Assembly: GCA_014584705.1 (NCBI GenBank)
Contig: JACTMJ010000029.1
Location: 1 to 64,000 of the forward strand
Source of the DNA: Acidobacteriota bacterium
GTDB lineage: Bacteria; Acidobacteriota; Terriglobia; Bryobacterales; Bryobacteraceae
DNA: 64,000 bases
Direction of reading: 5' to 3'
Positions 9,608 to 19,311 of the stretch are shown here, in pieces; within the stretch, counting starts at the first letter, position 1; each line of letters opens with the position of its first letter. The notes below the pieces were generated by a model, which worked only from the letters and a program-made list of their open reading frames with translations, ran no database searches and was not told the DNA's origin. The translations under genes and the position numbers were made by a program.

Positions 9608-10603
9608 ATGCGCGTTCACTGGGTTCGTTCCATTCTGCATTCAGACTGCCGTATGTTCCGGGATTGCCGGCGCATCGCGAGTCTGATTCTGATTCTGATC
9701 GCGGGGCTGGCCGCTGGCCCCCAGACAACACCCAACGCCGACGCGCTCCCGCCCCAGCCGCTTGGAGTGAACGATCTCATCTCAGTGACTATTTACAATG
9801 CCGAGGAACTTAGCCTCAAGGTGCGCGTGGACGGTCGGGGAGTCGTGCGACTGCCGATGCTTTCAAAGCCGGTACCGGCGGTTGGAATCCTGCCATCCGG
9901 CCTGGAGCGATCCATACGCCAGGCCTACATCGACGCGGGGATTCTCGTGAATCCAACGGTTACCGTGGCGGTCATCGAGTATTCGAGCAAACCGGTGAGT
10001 GTCATCGGCGCCGTTCGCACACCGGTGACATTCAATGCCGACCAGCCCGTTACTCTGCTCGAGGCTCTGACTCGCGCAGGGGGGTTGACGGAAGAAGCTG
10101 GCTCCTACCTCCTGCTCTCCCGGCATCCTCGCGGCGAGGACGACGAAGGGGTGATCACGCAACGCATCGCTATCGTCGACGTCCTCGAATCAGCCTCCGC
10201 GCTGGAGAATGTTCGTCTCCGGGGCGGCGAGGAAGTCCGCGTGCCGGAAGCGGGGAAGATCTACGTGGTGGGCAACGTCAAGAAGCCCGGCACCTATCGC
10301 ATTCCGAATGACCACCAAACCTCGATCCTCAAGGCGCTGGCGCTCAGCGAGGGCCTGGCGCCCAACGCGATGAACGACGCGTTCATCTACCGGGAAGGAC
10401 CCGACGGCTCGAAGACGGAAATTCCCGTGGATCTCAAGAAAATTCTGGCCCGCAAGTCGCCCGACGTCACTCTGCTGCGCAATGACGTTTTCTATGTACC
10501 CGAGAGCGGGAAGAAGAAGGCCACCTTCAGCGCCATCGACAAGGCCATCGCCTTCGGGTCGGCGACTCTCTCGGGCGTCCTCGTCTGGGGAGTGGCCCGC
10601 TAA
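9608..10603 (+). CDS. Wza-like outer-membrane polysaccharide export protein (Poly_export/SLBB)
   Basis: A 331-aa protein starting at ATG 9608, four bases after GGGAGGG; a longer in-frame start at 9560 is less likely. The N-terminus has a hydrophobic export segment (SLILILIAGLAAG). The polysaccharide-export domain begins LGVNDLISVTIYNAEELS. SLBB-type beta-grasp units follow at VSVIGAVRTPVTF and IYVVGNVKKPGTY, both with the GxVxxPG/T signature. It should form the periplasmic/outer-membrane exit channel for the polymer. It is the first gene of the plus-strand run and works with the downstream Wzc-like kinase. Confidence 0.9.
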   Translation: MRVHWVRSILHSDCRMFRDCRRIASLILILIAGLAAGPQTTPNADALPPQPLGVNDLISVTIYNAEELSLKVRVDGRGVVRLPMLSKPVPAVGILPSGLERSIRQAYIDAGILVNPTVTVAVIEYSSKPVSVIGAVRTPVTFNADQPVTLLEALTRAGGLTEEAGSYLLLSRHPRGEDDEGVITQRIAIVDVLESASALENVRLRGGEEVRVPEAGKIYVVGNVKKPGTYRIPNDHQTSILKALALSEGLAPNAMNDAFIYREGPDGSKTEIPVDLKKILARKSPDVTLLRNDVFYVPESGKKKATFSAIDKAIAFGSATLSGVLVWGVAR

Positions 10604-10703
10604 CGGCCGCGGATCCGCACGGACGAGGGTCGACGCGAATGTGCGCGCGCCCAAGTTCAACCGAAACCAACCAGTGCAATCGCTTCGAATCGCGAGGTAA
10701 TCA

Positions 10704-13061
10704 GTGAAGCAAGAACGCCCCGGCGGCAAAGATCTAATCCTAGGTTCCGGAAATGTCCCCGCGCACGCCCTGCGGCCGCCGCAGTCGCTCCCGGGCGAGA
10801 CGCTGGATCGCATCCCGGTATCCCAATACTTCTACGCGATCTATCGCAATCGCTGGCGGATCCTGCCGTTCACGGTGCTGTGCGTTATCGCGGCCCTGCT
10901 GCTGTCGCTTCGCATGACACCTCTCTACGAGGCTACGGCTATCCTCGACGTGGACCGCAACGGGGAAGTTGACGCCGTCGGCTCGGAATCGAGCAGAACG
11001 TCGCCCTTGAACATGGAGCAGTTCATGAGCACGCAGATCCGTCTCATTGAGAGTGACGCCGTGCTCCGGCCCGTCGCGCTTCGATACAAATTGCCACTCG
11101 AACGGAAGGAGGCCTGGTTCGCCCCGTCCCGTTCGAACGATGCGGCGGCGCGCCTGGACGCACCCGCGGAGCTTGGAAACCTGAAGGTCACCCACCCGCC
11201 GCAGACTTTTCTCATCTACATTCGCTACCGGTCTGAAGATCCGGAGCTCGCCGCCGAGGTGGCAAACGCGATCGCGCAGTCCTATATCGATCACGTCTTC
11301 CGCATCCGCCATGAGAGTTCCCGCAATCTCTCCCGATTTATGGAAAAGCAGTTGGATGAGCTTCGCGCAAAGATGGAAGCCTCCAACTCCGCCCTGGTCG
11401 CGTTCGAGCGGGAACTGAACATGATTGATCCCGAGGAACGAACCTCCATCATCTCTTCGCGCCTGCTGCAACTGAATACCGAGTTCACGGCCGCGCAGGC
11501 GGACCGCGTGCGGCGGGAAGCGGCCTTCCGCGCACTCGGCAACGGATCTCTCGACGCCGCCACCATCTCCTCGCAGGGCGAGCAGGTACGCAAGATTGAG
11601 CAGCGCCGCAATGAGGCTCTGGAGGCTTTCGCCAAGGTGAAGCAGCACTACGGACCCAACCACCCCTCGTATGCTGTGGCCAAAGCGGAACTTGATCAGA
11701 TTGAGAAACTGCTGGCGTCAAGCACCGCCACCGTGCAGCGCCAGATCGGGCTCGAGTACAACGAAGGACGCCAGCGCGAAACCATCCTGGCGAACGAACT
11801 GCGGCAAACGAAGGCAGAATTCGACCGCCTGAATGCAAACTCATTCCAGTACAAAACGCTGAAACGGGAAGCCGACGCGGACCGAAAACTTTACGAAGAA
11901 CTCGTTTCAAAGACCAAGCAGGCAACGATCAATTCCGGTTTCCCAAGCAGTGCCATCCGCGTGGCGGATCACGCCCGGCCTGCCTATGCGCCCGTCTCTC
12001 CCAATGTGAAGATGAACATGCTGCTGGCCGGACTCTTTGCGCTGATTCTGGCGATTGGCGCGGCCATCCTTTCCGATACGCTCGATTTCAGCGTTCGGGA
12101 TCCCGCGCTGGTCTCCGTGGCGGTCGGTTCGGAAGTCCTTGGCGCCTTGCCGCGCGTAAGAAACCCGTCCCGGTTGATCCCGGCCATGATCGAAGAATCG
12201 GCCCAGCCGGAAATGGCTCTCGTCCGGGCGGGCGATGCCTCTCAGCGGTCGATCGTCGGGTATCAGGAATCGATCAAGACGCTGAGCACCTCGATGATGC
12301 TCGCGGATTTCGATCAGCGCATCAAGACCATCATGGTCACCAGCGCCTCGCCGTCGGAAGGCAAGAGCACCGTTGCCACGGCGATTGCCATCGCTCACGC
12401 CTCCAAGGGAGACCGGGTGCTGCTCATCGACGCCGACCTGCGTAGACCCAGCATCGGCGACAAACTGGGCATCACTCGCACGACCGGCCTCTCGGAAGTC
12501 TGTCTGAAGAATCTGCCCTGGCAGGAAGCGGTTTATCCGGTGCCGGGCGCAGCCGGCCTGTCGGTCATCACCGCCGGCCAGAGCAACCGGCGCGCGATCG
12601 ACCACTTCGGACGCGTCTTCGCCGATCTATTGGCGGAAGCGGCCGACGAGTTCGATTTCATCGTCGTCGACACGCCTCCTCTGCTCGGCTTTTCGGAACC
12701 GCTTCACCTGGCCACGCTCGTCGATGGCGTGCTGCTTGTCGCTCTGGCGGGTTCCACCAACCGGCGAGCTCTGCAGACGTGCGCCGGCCAGTTGCGGCGT
12801 GTTGGCGCGGCGATCCTAGGGGTCGTCATCAACGCCGCCACCCGTGAAAATCAAGCCGGGGGCGCCTATCACCACTACTACACCAGCGACTACGCGAAGT
12901 ACCGCTCGGATTCTCAGAAGTCGACATCCGGCAAACCTCGAGAGGAAAGTGCAAGCGTCCATTTCACCGCCAAGGGCGCGGAATCGCAATCCGGAGACCA
13001 GGGGCGCGCGTCGTCATCCCTCACCGAATACCCCGTCGAAAGTGTGCGGAGCGGCCGATGA
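10704..13061 (+). CDS. Wzc-like polysaccharide co-polymerase and BY-family tyrosine kinase
   Basis: A 785-aa protein from GTG 10704 with GAGG six bases upstream. A Wzz-type N-terminal domain has a first membrane segment near 51-70, a long periplasmic coiled region, and a second segment near 436-456 preceded by a proline-containing stretch. The cytoplasmic kinase carries Walker A SPSEGKST near 548, Walker A' LLIDADLRRP near 573 and Walker B IVVDTPP near 653. The tail has a tyrosine cluster (YHHYYTSDYAKY), the expected autophosphorylation site. It controls chain length and export in Wzy-dependent synthesis. It overlaps the next gene by four bases (ATGA). Confidence 0.93.
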   Translation: MKQERPGGKDLILGSGNVPAHALRPPQSLPGETLDRIPVSQYFYAIYRNRWRILPFTVLCVIAALLLSLRMTPLYEATAILDVDRNGEVDAVGSESSRTSPLNMEQFMSTQIRLIESDAVLRPVALRYKLPLERKEAWFAPSRSNDAAARLDAPAELGNLKVTHPPQTFLIYIRYRSEDPELAAEVANAIAQSYIDHVFRIRHESSRNLSRFMEKQLDELRAKMEASNSALVAFERELNMIDPEERTSIISSRLLQLNTEFTAAQADRVRREAAFRALGNGSLDAATISSQGEQVRKIEQRRNEALEAFAKVKQHYGPNHPSYAVAKAELDQIEKLLASSTATVQRQIGLEYNEGRQRETILANELRQTKAEFDRLNANSFQYKTLKREADADRKLYEELVSKTKQATINSGFPSSAIRVADHARPAYAPVSPNVKMNMLLAGLFALILAIGAAILSDTLDFSVRDPALVSVAVGSEVLGALPRVRNPSRLIPAMIEESAQPEMALVRAGDASQRSIVGYQESIKTLSTSMMLADFDQRIKTIMVTSASPSEGKSTVATAIAIAHASKGDRVLLIDADLRRPSIGDKLGITRTTGLSEVCLKNLPWQEAVYPVPGAAGLSVITAGQSNRRAIDHFGRVFADLLAEAADEFDFIVVDTPPLLGFSEPLHLATLVDGVLLVALAGSTNRRALQTCAGQLRRVGAAILGVVINAATRENQAGGAYHHYYTSDYAKYRSDSQKSTSGKPREESASVHFTAKGAESQSGDQGRASSSLTEYPVESVRSGR

Positions 13062-14416
13062 GCCGTCGCAATCAATGGGCGTTCCTCATGCTCGGAAGCC
13101 TGTCGTTGGCAGCCAGCCAGTGGCTGACGCTGTGGCTGCTGGCTCGTACGGCCCCGCCCGGCATCGTCGGACAATACGGTCTGGCGCTGGGATGGCTGCT
13201 TCCGGCATGCGCGCTCGTCGCCCTGCAACTCCGCCCATTGATGGCGACGGAACCACACCTGGATCAGCGGCTGCACGCCTACCTGCGGCTTCGTCTCGTT
13301 GCGATGGGGAGCTTCGTCCTGCTTCTCGTTCCGCTCTTTTGGATCGAATTCCCCGGCGTTGGGACGGGCGCGTTGCTGTGTGCGCTCGGAGTTTCCCGGC
13401 TCGTGGAACTTGCGAGCGATTTCGTGGACGCACTTCGCCACCGTGATCGCAGCTACTTCGATCTCGGCGTCTCGCAATGCTGCCGGTCCATGGCGGGGTT
13501 TGTCGCTTTTTGTCTGGTGTGGCTGTCGATGCATCGTCTGGTCCCGGCGATTATGGCCGCGACGGCGGCGGCGTTCTGTTCCGCACTGCTGATGGACCTT
13601 CCCGCTCTTCGGCGCTCCTTGTCCCGCTCTTCCGAGATCACCTGGTGCAAATGGGACACCGCGCCGGAACCGGCAACCGCGATTTCCGTCGAGCGGAGCA
13701 TCCTCGTACTTGCAGCCCCTCTCGCCATAGTTCATTTCTTGAATCTGGGCGTAATCGCTCTGCCACGGTTGCTGCTCGGCGTTTTCTCGTCGCTCGAAGC
13801 GGTTGCCGCCTTTACCTGTCTCGCCTCGGCCCTGGGCGTCGCAAGCCTGCTCGCCAGCGCCTATACGGCCAGCCTTGCACCAGATCTCGCGGAAGCCTTC
13901 CACAACCAGTCTCCTTCGGGCATGAGTATCCGCGAAGACCCGCATTCCTGCGTCCGCAGTTCCGCTACCGATCGAGCCGGCCATCTCTTGCTGCGGGCCT
14001 CACGCAATGTCTGCCTGAGTGCCTTGCCATTGCTTGGCATCCTGGCTATCGGTGGCAAACCGCTACTGCGGTTGCTCTACGGGCCGGGAATCGAATTCCC
14101 GTATTGGGCCATCGTGTTGACCGCGCTCTTCGCGACGATCTGGGGACTCGCAGCCGTATTCGGGACTGCCGCCACGGCAACTCGTCGAATCGGCCTTCAG
14201 TTGTGGGCGTTCAGCCTGGCCCTTACTTCAGGAGCGGCCGCGGGAGCGCTCCTGATCCCTGCTCTTGGTGTCGTAGGCGCTTCAGCAAGCCTGCTGATTT
14301 CCGCAATTGTCCTGCTCTCCGCTTACCTCTGCGCGTTCCGCAACCTTTGGTTCGCGTCGCGCGGGAGGGTCTCCCGTTCGCTATCAAAAGTTCCATGTGG
14401 GATCGTCGTGGATTAG
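13058..14416 (+). CDS. Multi-pass membrane protein, probable Wzx-type flippase
   Basis: A 452-aa, very hydrophobic protein with about 12 predicted membrane segments from residue 7 to the C-terminus. The ATG overlaps the stop of the Wzc-like gene. Its size, topology and place between the co-polymerase and glycosyltransferases fit a polysaccharide-transport (MOP/Wzx) flippase that turns lipid-linked repeat units across the inner membrane. No diagnostic motif is readable, so the family call rests on topology and context. Confidence 0.7.
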   Translation: MSRRNQWAFLMLGSLSLAASQWLTLWLLARTAPPGIVGQYGLALGWLLPACALVALQLRPLMATEPHLDQRLHAYLRLRLVAMGSFVLLLVPLFWIEFPGVGTGALLCALGVSRLVELASDFVDALRHRDRSYFDLGVSQCCRSMAGFVAFCLVWLSMHRLVPAIMAATAAAFCSALLMDLPALRRSLSRSSEITWCKWDTAPEPATAISVERSILVLAAPLAIVHFLNLGVIALPRLLLGVFSSLEAVAAFTCLASALGVASLLASAYTASLAPDLAEAFHNQSPSGMSIREDPHSCVRSSATDRAGHLLLRASRNVCLSALPLLGILAIGGKPLLRLLYGPGIEFPYWAIVLTALFATIWGLAAVFGTAATATRRIGLQLWAFSLALTSGAAAGALLIPALGVVGASASLLISAIVLLSAYLCAFRNLWFASRGRVSRSLSKVPCGIVVD

Positions 14417-14440
14417 CCCGTTGAAGAGGAGGGAACCAGA

Positions 14441-15679
14441 ATGAGTAACCTGCCAACCGCTCCGCACCGGCCCAGAATCCTTCACGTCACTTCCGCACTC
14501 GATCCGGGTGGAATCGAAACATGGCTCGGTCGTCTGCTCTCGATTCCCGAAGGCCGCCCTCTGCTCGGCGGGGTGGTTGTCCTGTCGCCTCGTGAAGGAT
14601 TGCTTGCTCCCCAATTCAGAGAGCGGGGAGTCTCCATCCACTGTGTACCGACGTCGAGGAATTCGCTGCGTTTCGTCCTGAACCTTGCGCACGCGCTTCG
14701 GCGAACCGGCCCGTGGGATATCGTGCACAGCCATGTGTATCGGCGCAGCGCCCTGGTTCATCTGGCTTCGATGCTCGCCCGGGTTCCGCTGCGTGTCACC
14801 CATAGTCACAATACACGCGGGCAGGAAACGGCAAGCCGGAATCCCTTGCGCGGAATTCTAGCCTGGTTGGCTACCATCTGGATCAACGCGGTCTCCGACG
14901 TGCGGATCGCTTGCAGCCGTGATGCCGCCGTCTCCCTGTTCCAAAAGAGCGCCCTCAATGACCAGGAATTGTTGTGCATGCCCTGCGGCATGGATATTGA
15001 GGACTTCTTGCGTTCCTCAGAGCCCCCGGTCTCGCGTGGTTCTCTCGGCATACCTGCTGGAGCGACGGTAATCGGACACGTCGGACGGTTTATGCCCCAG
15101 AAGAATCACGAATTCCTTCTGCGCGTCGCCGCGGAAGCCATTCGCAAGGATCCCCGTCTGCACTTTCTGCTCATCGGCGAGGGACCGCTTCGTGAAGAAA
15201 TGGAGCTGTTGGCGGCCACGTTAGGCATCGGGGAGAAGGTATGCTTTACCGGCAACCGCCTGGATGTGCCTTCCTTGATGCGGCACGCGATGGATTGCTT
15301 CTTCCTGCCCTCCCGATGGGAAGGACTCGGCATCGTGGCGCTCGAAGCGCAGGCCCTCGGCCTTCCGTGCCTTCTCTCCGACGCTGTCCCCCCGGAAGCG
15401 AATCGTCTACCGCTTCGTAATCGCACGTTCCCCCTTTCGTCGAGTCCGGCCGAGACCGCAACGATTCTTCTCGAGTTACTCAATTGTTCTGCGCTCTCAC
15501 AGAGCACGCTCCCGGACCCCCATCGCTTCCTCTACTCCATCTCGGACAATGCCCGCTCGCTCAGGCTGGCCTATGCACAAGCGCTATCGGAGAAGGCGTT
15601 GTTCCGTACGTGCAGGAGTTCTTCAATCAACCCCGCCAACCATCGGGCGAACGGAGGGGAGGCCGCACCGTGGAAGTAG
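14441..15679 (+). CDS. Glycosyltransferase family 4 (GT-B fold)
   Basis: A 412-aa protein; GAGGAGGGA precedes ATG 14441. The N-terminal domain begins ILHVTSALDPGGIETWL, the glycine-rich acceptor loop of GT4 enzymes, and has a DIVHSHVYRRSAL region. The C-terminal domain has IGHVGRFMPQKNHEFLL, LLIGEGPLREEM and the EGLGIVALEA form of the EX7E donor-binding motif near residue 289. It should transfer an activated sugar to the growing repeat unit at the cytoplasmic membrane face. Its end overlaps the Wzy-like gene by ten bases. Confidence 0.9.
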   Translation: MSNLPTAPHRPRILHVTSALDPGGIETWLGRLLSIPEGRPLLGGVVVLSPREGLLAPQFRERGVSIHCVPTSRNSLRFVLNLAHALRRTGPWDIVHSHVYRRSALVHLASMLARVPLRVTHSHNTRGQETASRNPLRGILAWLATIWINAVSDVRIACSRDAAVSLFQKSALNDQELLCMPCGMDIEDFLRSSEPPVSRGSLGIPAGATVIGHVGRFMPQKNHEFLLRVAAEAIRKDPRLHFLLIGEGPLREEMELLAATLGIGEKVCFTGNRLDVPSLMRHAMDCFFLPSRWEGLGIVALEAQALGLPCLLSDAVPPEANRLPLRNRTFPLSSSPAETATILLELLNCSALSQSTLPDPHRFLYSISDNARSLRLAYAQALSEKALFRTCRSSSINPANHRANGGEAAPWK

Positions 15680-17031
15680 CGATTCGGATTGGTTTCGCGC
15701 TCCTTCTCCTCGTCTCCCATGCCCCGTTCGCGGCTATGTTTCTGCGCTCGATCCGTTGCCGGCGGATACCAGAGGTGTTGAGCTTCGCCGCGATTGGCAT
15801 CCTGTTTTACTACGATCTGGGGTTCGTCCTCGAATCGTTCGGATGGACGTTCGACTCTCCCTTCTTCGCTTCGATGGCATCTCACACATTGGAGAACTTC
15901 GTCGTAACCGGACTCGTGATTCTCGCTGCCCCTTACTTGCTGGCAATTGGATATCACGCAATTGCAGGCCGCTCGGAACCGATCCCCGCGCTACCCAACC
16001 TCGAGTTTGCAGCTCGCTTGAAACCGCTGTTCTTTGCACTTTTCCTGCCCATCTCCCTGGCACTTGGCCTTGTTGGTTACTTCGCAATCCATGGGGCCGC
16101 TTCCGCTGCCGAAGTCAAGAGAATGTGGCTGGGGATACTCGGCGGAGGATACATCGTCTTTCTAGTACCCATGTTTGTGCTTGCGTTCTACCTGCGCATG
16201 CGCGACTGCCGCTCCCGCGTCGGAAGTCTTGTACTATTTCTCCTCCTTGCTTTAAGCGTCGCGGCAACCCTCTTCCTCGGACAGAGAACAATGACCCTGC
16301 TGCCCTTCCTCATGCTGGTCCTCTTTCGGCCCCGCTTGAGCGCCATGCGGCTGAGTATCTCTATTGTTGCTCTGCTCGCCTTCGCCAGCGTCGCTCTCGA
16401 TTTCTATAAGGGGCATGCGGTAAAGCAGGATCTCGACATGGAAGAACGAATGGAGATGGTGATCGGTAGTGACCTCGTTCGCGCCAATGTTCTCGCACGT
16501 GCAATCGAGGAGTCGGAAATCATCGGCGCGAAATTGCTTCCGGTGGCCGGGCAAGGCTATCTCTATACCGCCCTATTCTATGTCCCGCGTTCCTGGGTTC
16601 CCCAGAAAGGTTACTCCACCGCAGCCTATTTCACGGCCTTCGCGAATGGAGAGGATGCGGAGTATATCGCCTGGGGCCTCGGCTTAGGTTTTCTCGAGGA
16701 GATTCTCCTCAATTTCGGCTTCCTCGCGATCATCCCCGGCGTGATCTTCTACGGGATGGGGTTGGGTCTGCTGCAGCGGTTGTGCCGGACTTTCAATAGC
16801 ACAGTTGTAGGCATCAGTCTCGGGGCAATCTGGATGAGTGGCTATGTTCTGCCCTCCGTCGTGCTCTATTTCGGCTCCATGACAACATTCGCAATTCTGC
16901 TCGAAAGCTGCTTTACGCGTCGCCCGTCGATCGATTCGGCGTCTCACTCACCCGACTTCAAGCCTCAGGCGGAAACGTCCTATGCCGCACTGCCCCTTGC
17001 AGTCGCCGTCCCGCGCTCCCATGGAGGTTAA
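15670..17031 (+). CDS. Probable O-antigen/exopolysaccharide polymerase (Wzy-like membrane protein)
   Basis: A 453-aa hydrophobic protein with about 11-12 membrane segments. GTG 15670 is chosen because GGAGGGGAGG lies seven bases upstream and the upstream extension of the frame is hydrophilic and shadows the GT4 gene. A large periplasmic loop containing VLARAIEESEIIGAK and YVPRSWVPQKGYSTAAYF lies near the C-terminal third, as in oligosaccharide-repeat polymerases. The sequence family is too diverse for a motif-based call. Context with Wzx, Wzc and Wza makes polymerase the best assignment. Confidence 0.7.
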   Translation: MEVAIRIGFALLLLVSHAPFAAMFLRSIRCRRIPEVLSFAAIGILFYYDLGFVLESFGWTFDSPFFASMASHTLENFVVTGLVILAAPYLLAIGYHAIAGRSEPIPALPNLEFAARLKPLFFALFLPISLALGLVGYFAIHGAASAAEVKRMWLGILGGGYIVFLVPMFVLAFYLRMRDCRSRVGSLVLFLLLALSVAATLFLGQRTMTLLPFLMLVLFRPRLSAMRLSISIVALLAFASVALDFYKGHAVKQDLDMEERMEMVIGSDLVRANVLARAIEESEIIGAKLLPVAGQGYLYTALFYVPRSWVPQKGYSTAAYFTAFANGEDAEYIAWGLGLGFLEEILLNFGFLAIIPGVIFYGMGLGLLQRLCRTFNSTVVGISLGAIWMSGYVLPSVVLYFGSMTTFAILLESCFTRRPSIDSASHSPDFKPQAETSYAALPLAVAVPRSHGG

Positions 17032-17035
17032 CACG

Positions 17036-17962
17036 ATGCCTGCACCTCGCATTACTATCGGAATTCCCTGCTTCAACTGCGCGCCCTATCTGCCCGCGCT
17101 CCTGTCTTCTCTCGAAAACCAGAAATTCCAGTCCTGGGAAGCGATCGCGATTGATGACGCCTCTTCCGACAGTACGGCGGATATCCTTCAATCCCTTCGA
17201 AGTCCCCGCATTCGAGTGGTTCTCGGCAAGGAGAATCTGGGCCTCGGGGCAAGGCTCAATCAGATTAGCGAACTGGCGCAAACGCAACTTATTGCCCGCA
17301 CCGACGCCGACGATCTGATGCATCCGGATCGACTAGCTCGCCAGATCGCCTGCTTTGACACAGACCCCATGCTGGATGTCTGCGCCACCGGCACGTACAC
17401 CATCGATAACCGGAACCGTATACTGGGCGTTCGACGCGTCCCTCCCCTCGCCACCACGCCAGTCGATGTGATGCGGCGCAACGGCCCGTCACATCCCACT
17501 GTCACCGCGAAACGGTATTGGTTCCTGAAATTCCCCTATCGGACACATCTGAAACGAAGCGAAGACCTCGACCTCTGGGTTCGATCCGTCTCTGAATCGC
17601 GGATACTCCAGCTCGATGAGCCGCTCCACTTCATTCGCGAAGATCCGGCATTTGACGTCGGGAAGTATCGCCGATCCATAAGAGACCATCGGATCGTTTT
17701 CCGCCACTACCGGCACCTGGTTAGAAATCCGCTCTCCTTTTGGTCGCTGCTGCTGCGCAGCTATGGGAAAGAGGCCCTCTACACCGCTCTATCGACGGTG
17801 GGGCTCGCGGGCAAACTTGCGGCCTTCCGAAACACGCCGGTTCCGGAACTCCGGCGCGCCGAGGCGGAGACCATTCTATCCACGCTCCTGCATCTTGGCC
17901 GCACGCCGGAAGATCAGATGGCGCTGCCGCCCGCACCGGCCGCCCTAACCCAGGAAGCCTAA
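17036..17962 (+). CDS. Glycosyltransferase family 2 (GT-A fold)
   Basis: A 308-aa protein from ATG 17036 with GGAGG eight bases upstream; an ATG at 17021 is also in frame. The N-terminus reads ITIGIPCFNCAPYLPALLSSL, the GT2 nucleotide-binding strand, with IDDASSDST and the metal-binding ARTDADDLMHPDRL (DxD) motif. A later KRSEDLDLW matches the ED acceptor region. It is the last gene of the exopolysaccharide run. Its 3' end overlaps the convergent DUF1501 gene by 18 bp. Confidence 0.9.
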   Translation: MPAPRITIGIPCFNCAPYLPALLSSLENQKFQSWEAIAIDDASSDSTADILQSLRSPRIRVVLGKENLGLGARLNQISELAQTQLIARTDADDLMHPDRLARQIACFDTDPMLDVCATGTYTIDNRNRILGVRRVPPLATTPVDVMRRNGPSHPTVTAKRYWFLKFPYRTHLKRSEDLDLWVRSVSESRILQLDEPLHFIREDPAFDVGKYRRSIRDHRIVFRHYRHLVRNPLSFWSLLLRSYGKEALYTALSTVGLAGKLAAFRNTPVPELRRAEAETILSTLLHLGRTPEDQMALPPAPAALTQEA

Positions 17963-19288
17963 ATCTCGAACCGCGAAGTTCGCCAGATTCGGGAAAATCG
18001 AATCCAGGCTCGCGGGCGGTACGCCAAACCAGCGGGCCAGCGTCGCCCCATACTGGTCCAGCGACGTCGTAGGGATGTAGCTGCCGCGAGAACCCGCGTC
18101 GTCCGGCCCGCCCAAAGCCAAATTGGGGTAGACGCCATAAACGTCCGCGCCTTTCACCGCGCCACCGAACAGAAAATGATGGCTGCCCCAGGCATGGTCG
18201 GTTCCGCCTCCGGCGCTCGGCTGCATCGTCCTCCCGAACTCCGATTCCGTAAACGTCGTCACGGAATTTGCGACGCCCAACTCCTCGGTCGCCTGATAAA
18301 ACGCCGCGATGGCTTCCGCCAGTTGCGGCAGCAATCCGACATGGGTGGCCAACTGGTTGGCGTGGGTGTCCCAGCCCCCCAAACTTGCAAAGAAAATCTG
18401 CCGCCGCATGCCCAGGCCGCTTCGCACCCCGATCAGTTTCGCGATGTCGCTCAACTGCCTGCCCAAACCCGTATTCGGAAATACCGTCGCCAACGGGGGA
18501 GCCGCCGCCGTAGCGGTCTGGATCAGTTTCCCGATGTCGATCCCGTCCTGCAAGGATTCGCCCGCCCGTTGAATCATCGTCAATCCAGAGTCAATCTGGA
18601 TGATTTCCTGCAAGGCTGCGTCCCGCTCCGCCCGAAACGCGGTTCCGCCACTCCCCGTCAGCGTCACCGTGGACCCCGCCTGCAGGGTGGCGGGCTTGGT
18701 TTCCGAACCGGCCAACAAAATGGGGTTTCCCGATAGGGAGACGGACGTCGGAAACTTCGACGGTGCGTTCATGTAAGCAATCTCATCCGCCGTCCTCCCT
18801 CCCCACCCCGTCCCGCGGAAGTGATCGAAGTCGCCGGTCTGCCACTGTTGCTGTTGGTCGGAATGAGAAAAGAGATTCGTGGGAATCGGAGTTGCGCGGT
18901 TCCGGTATTCCTCGCGCGTCGTTGGCCGGAACAGAACCCCCACATTGGCCAAGATCCCCATTCTGCCCGCGCTGAAGAGTGGGTGAATCGCGCTCAGATT
19001 GGGGTGCAATCCAAACTCGGCACCCGCTTTCGCCGTTACCGGCAGCAGCGTGTCTTGCGCAATGGCCAGCCCCTGCCGCAGCGAAGCGTATTGCGCGTAG
19101 CCGTTTCCCCGGGGCACAAACAGGTTATACGCGTCGATTCCCCCGAACAGGAAAATGCACACCAACGCACGGTAGTCGCCGCTGCCTTGCGCGGACGCAT
19201 TCATCAGTCCGAAGCGTCCGAATCCCATTCCGGCGGCGGTGAGTTGCGCGCTCGCCGCAAGAAACGATCTCCTGGATAAAATCGCCAT
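17945..19288 (-). CDS. DUF1501 family Tat-exported protein
   Basis: A 447-aa protein with a twin-arginine signal (LSRRSFLAAS) and an Ala-rich h-region. The body has the family's features: ALVCIFLFGGIDAYNLFVPRG, NLFSHSDQQQQWQTG and FTESEFGRTMQPSAGGGTDHAWGSHHFLFGGAV, which resemble the sulfatase/alkaline-phosphatase superfamily core. Function in the cell is unknown. It follows a DUF1800 gene by 23 bp, the usual pairing in Acidobacteria and Planctomycetes, so the two are probably co-expressed and exported together. Confidence 0.9.
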   Translation of the reverse strand: MAILSRRSFLAASAQLTAAGMGFGRFGLMNASAQGSGDYRALVCIFLFGGIDAYNLFVPRGNGYAQYASLRQGLAIAQDTLLPVTAKAGAEFGLHPNLSAIHPLFSAGRMGILANVGVLFRPTTREEYRNRATPIPTNLFSHSDQQQQWQTGDFDHFRGTGWGGRTADEIAYMNAPSKFPTSVSLSGNPILLAGSETKPATLQAGSTVTLTGSGGTAFRAERDAALQEIIQIDSGLTMIQRAGESLQDGIDIGKLIQTATAAAPPLATVFPNTGLGRQLSDIAKLIGVRSGLGMRRQIFFASLGGWDTHANQLATHVGLLPQLAEAIAAFYQATEELGVANSVTTFTESEFGRTMQPSAGGGTDHAWGSHHFLFGGAVKGADVYGVYPNLALGGPDDAGSRGSYIPTTSLDQYGATLARWFGVPPASLDSIFPNLANFAVRDLGFLG

Positions 19289-19311
19289 GTCTCGACTCCT
19301 CGGATTTCCTG

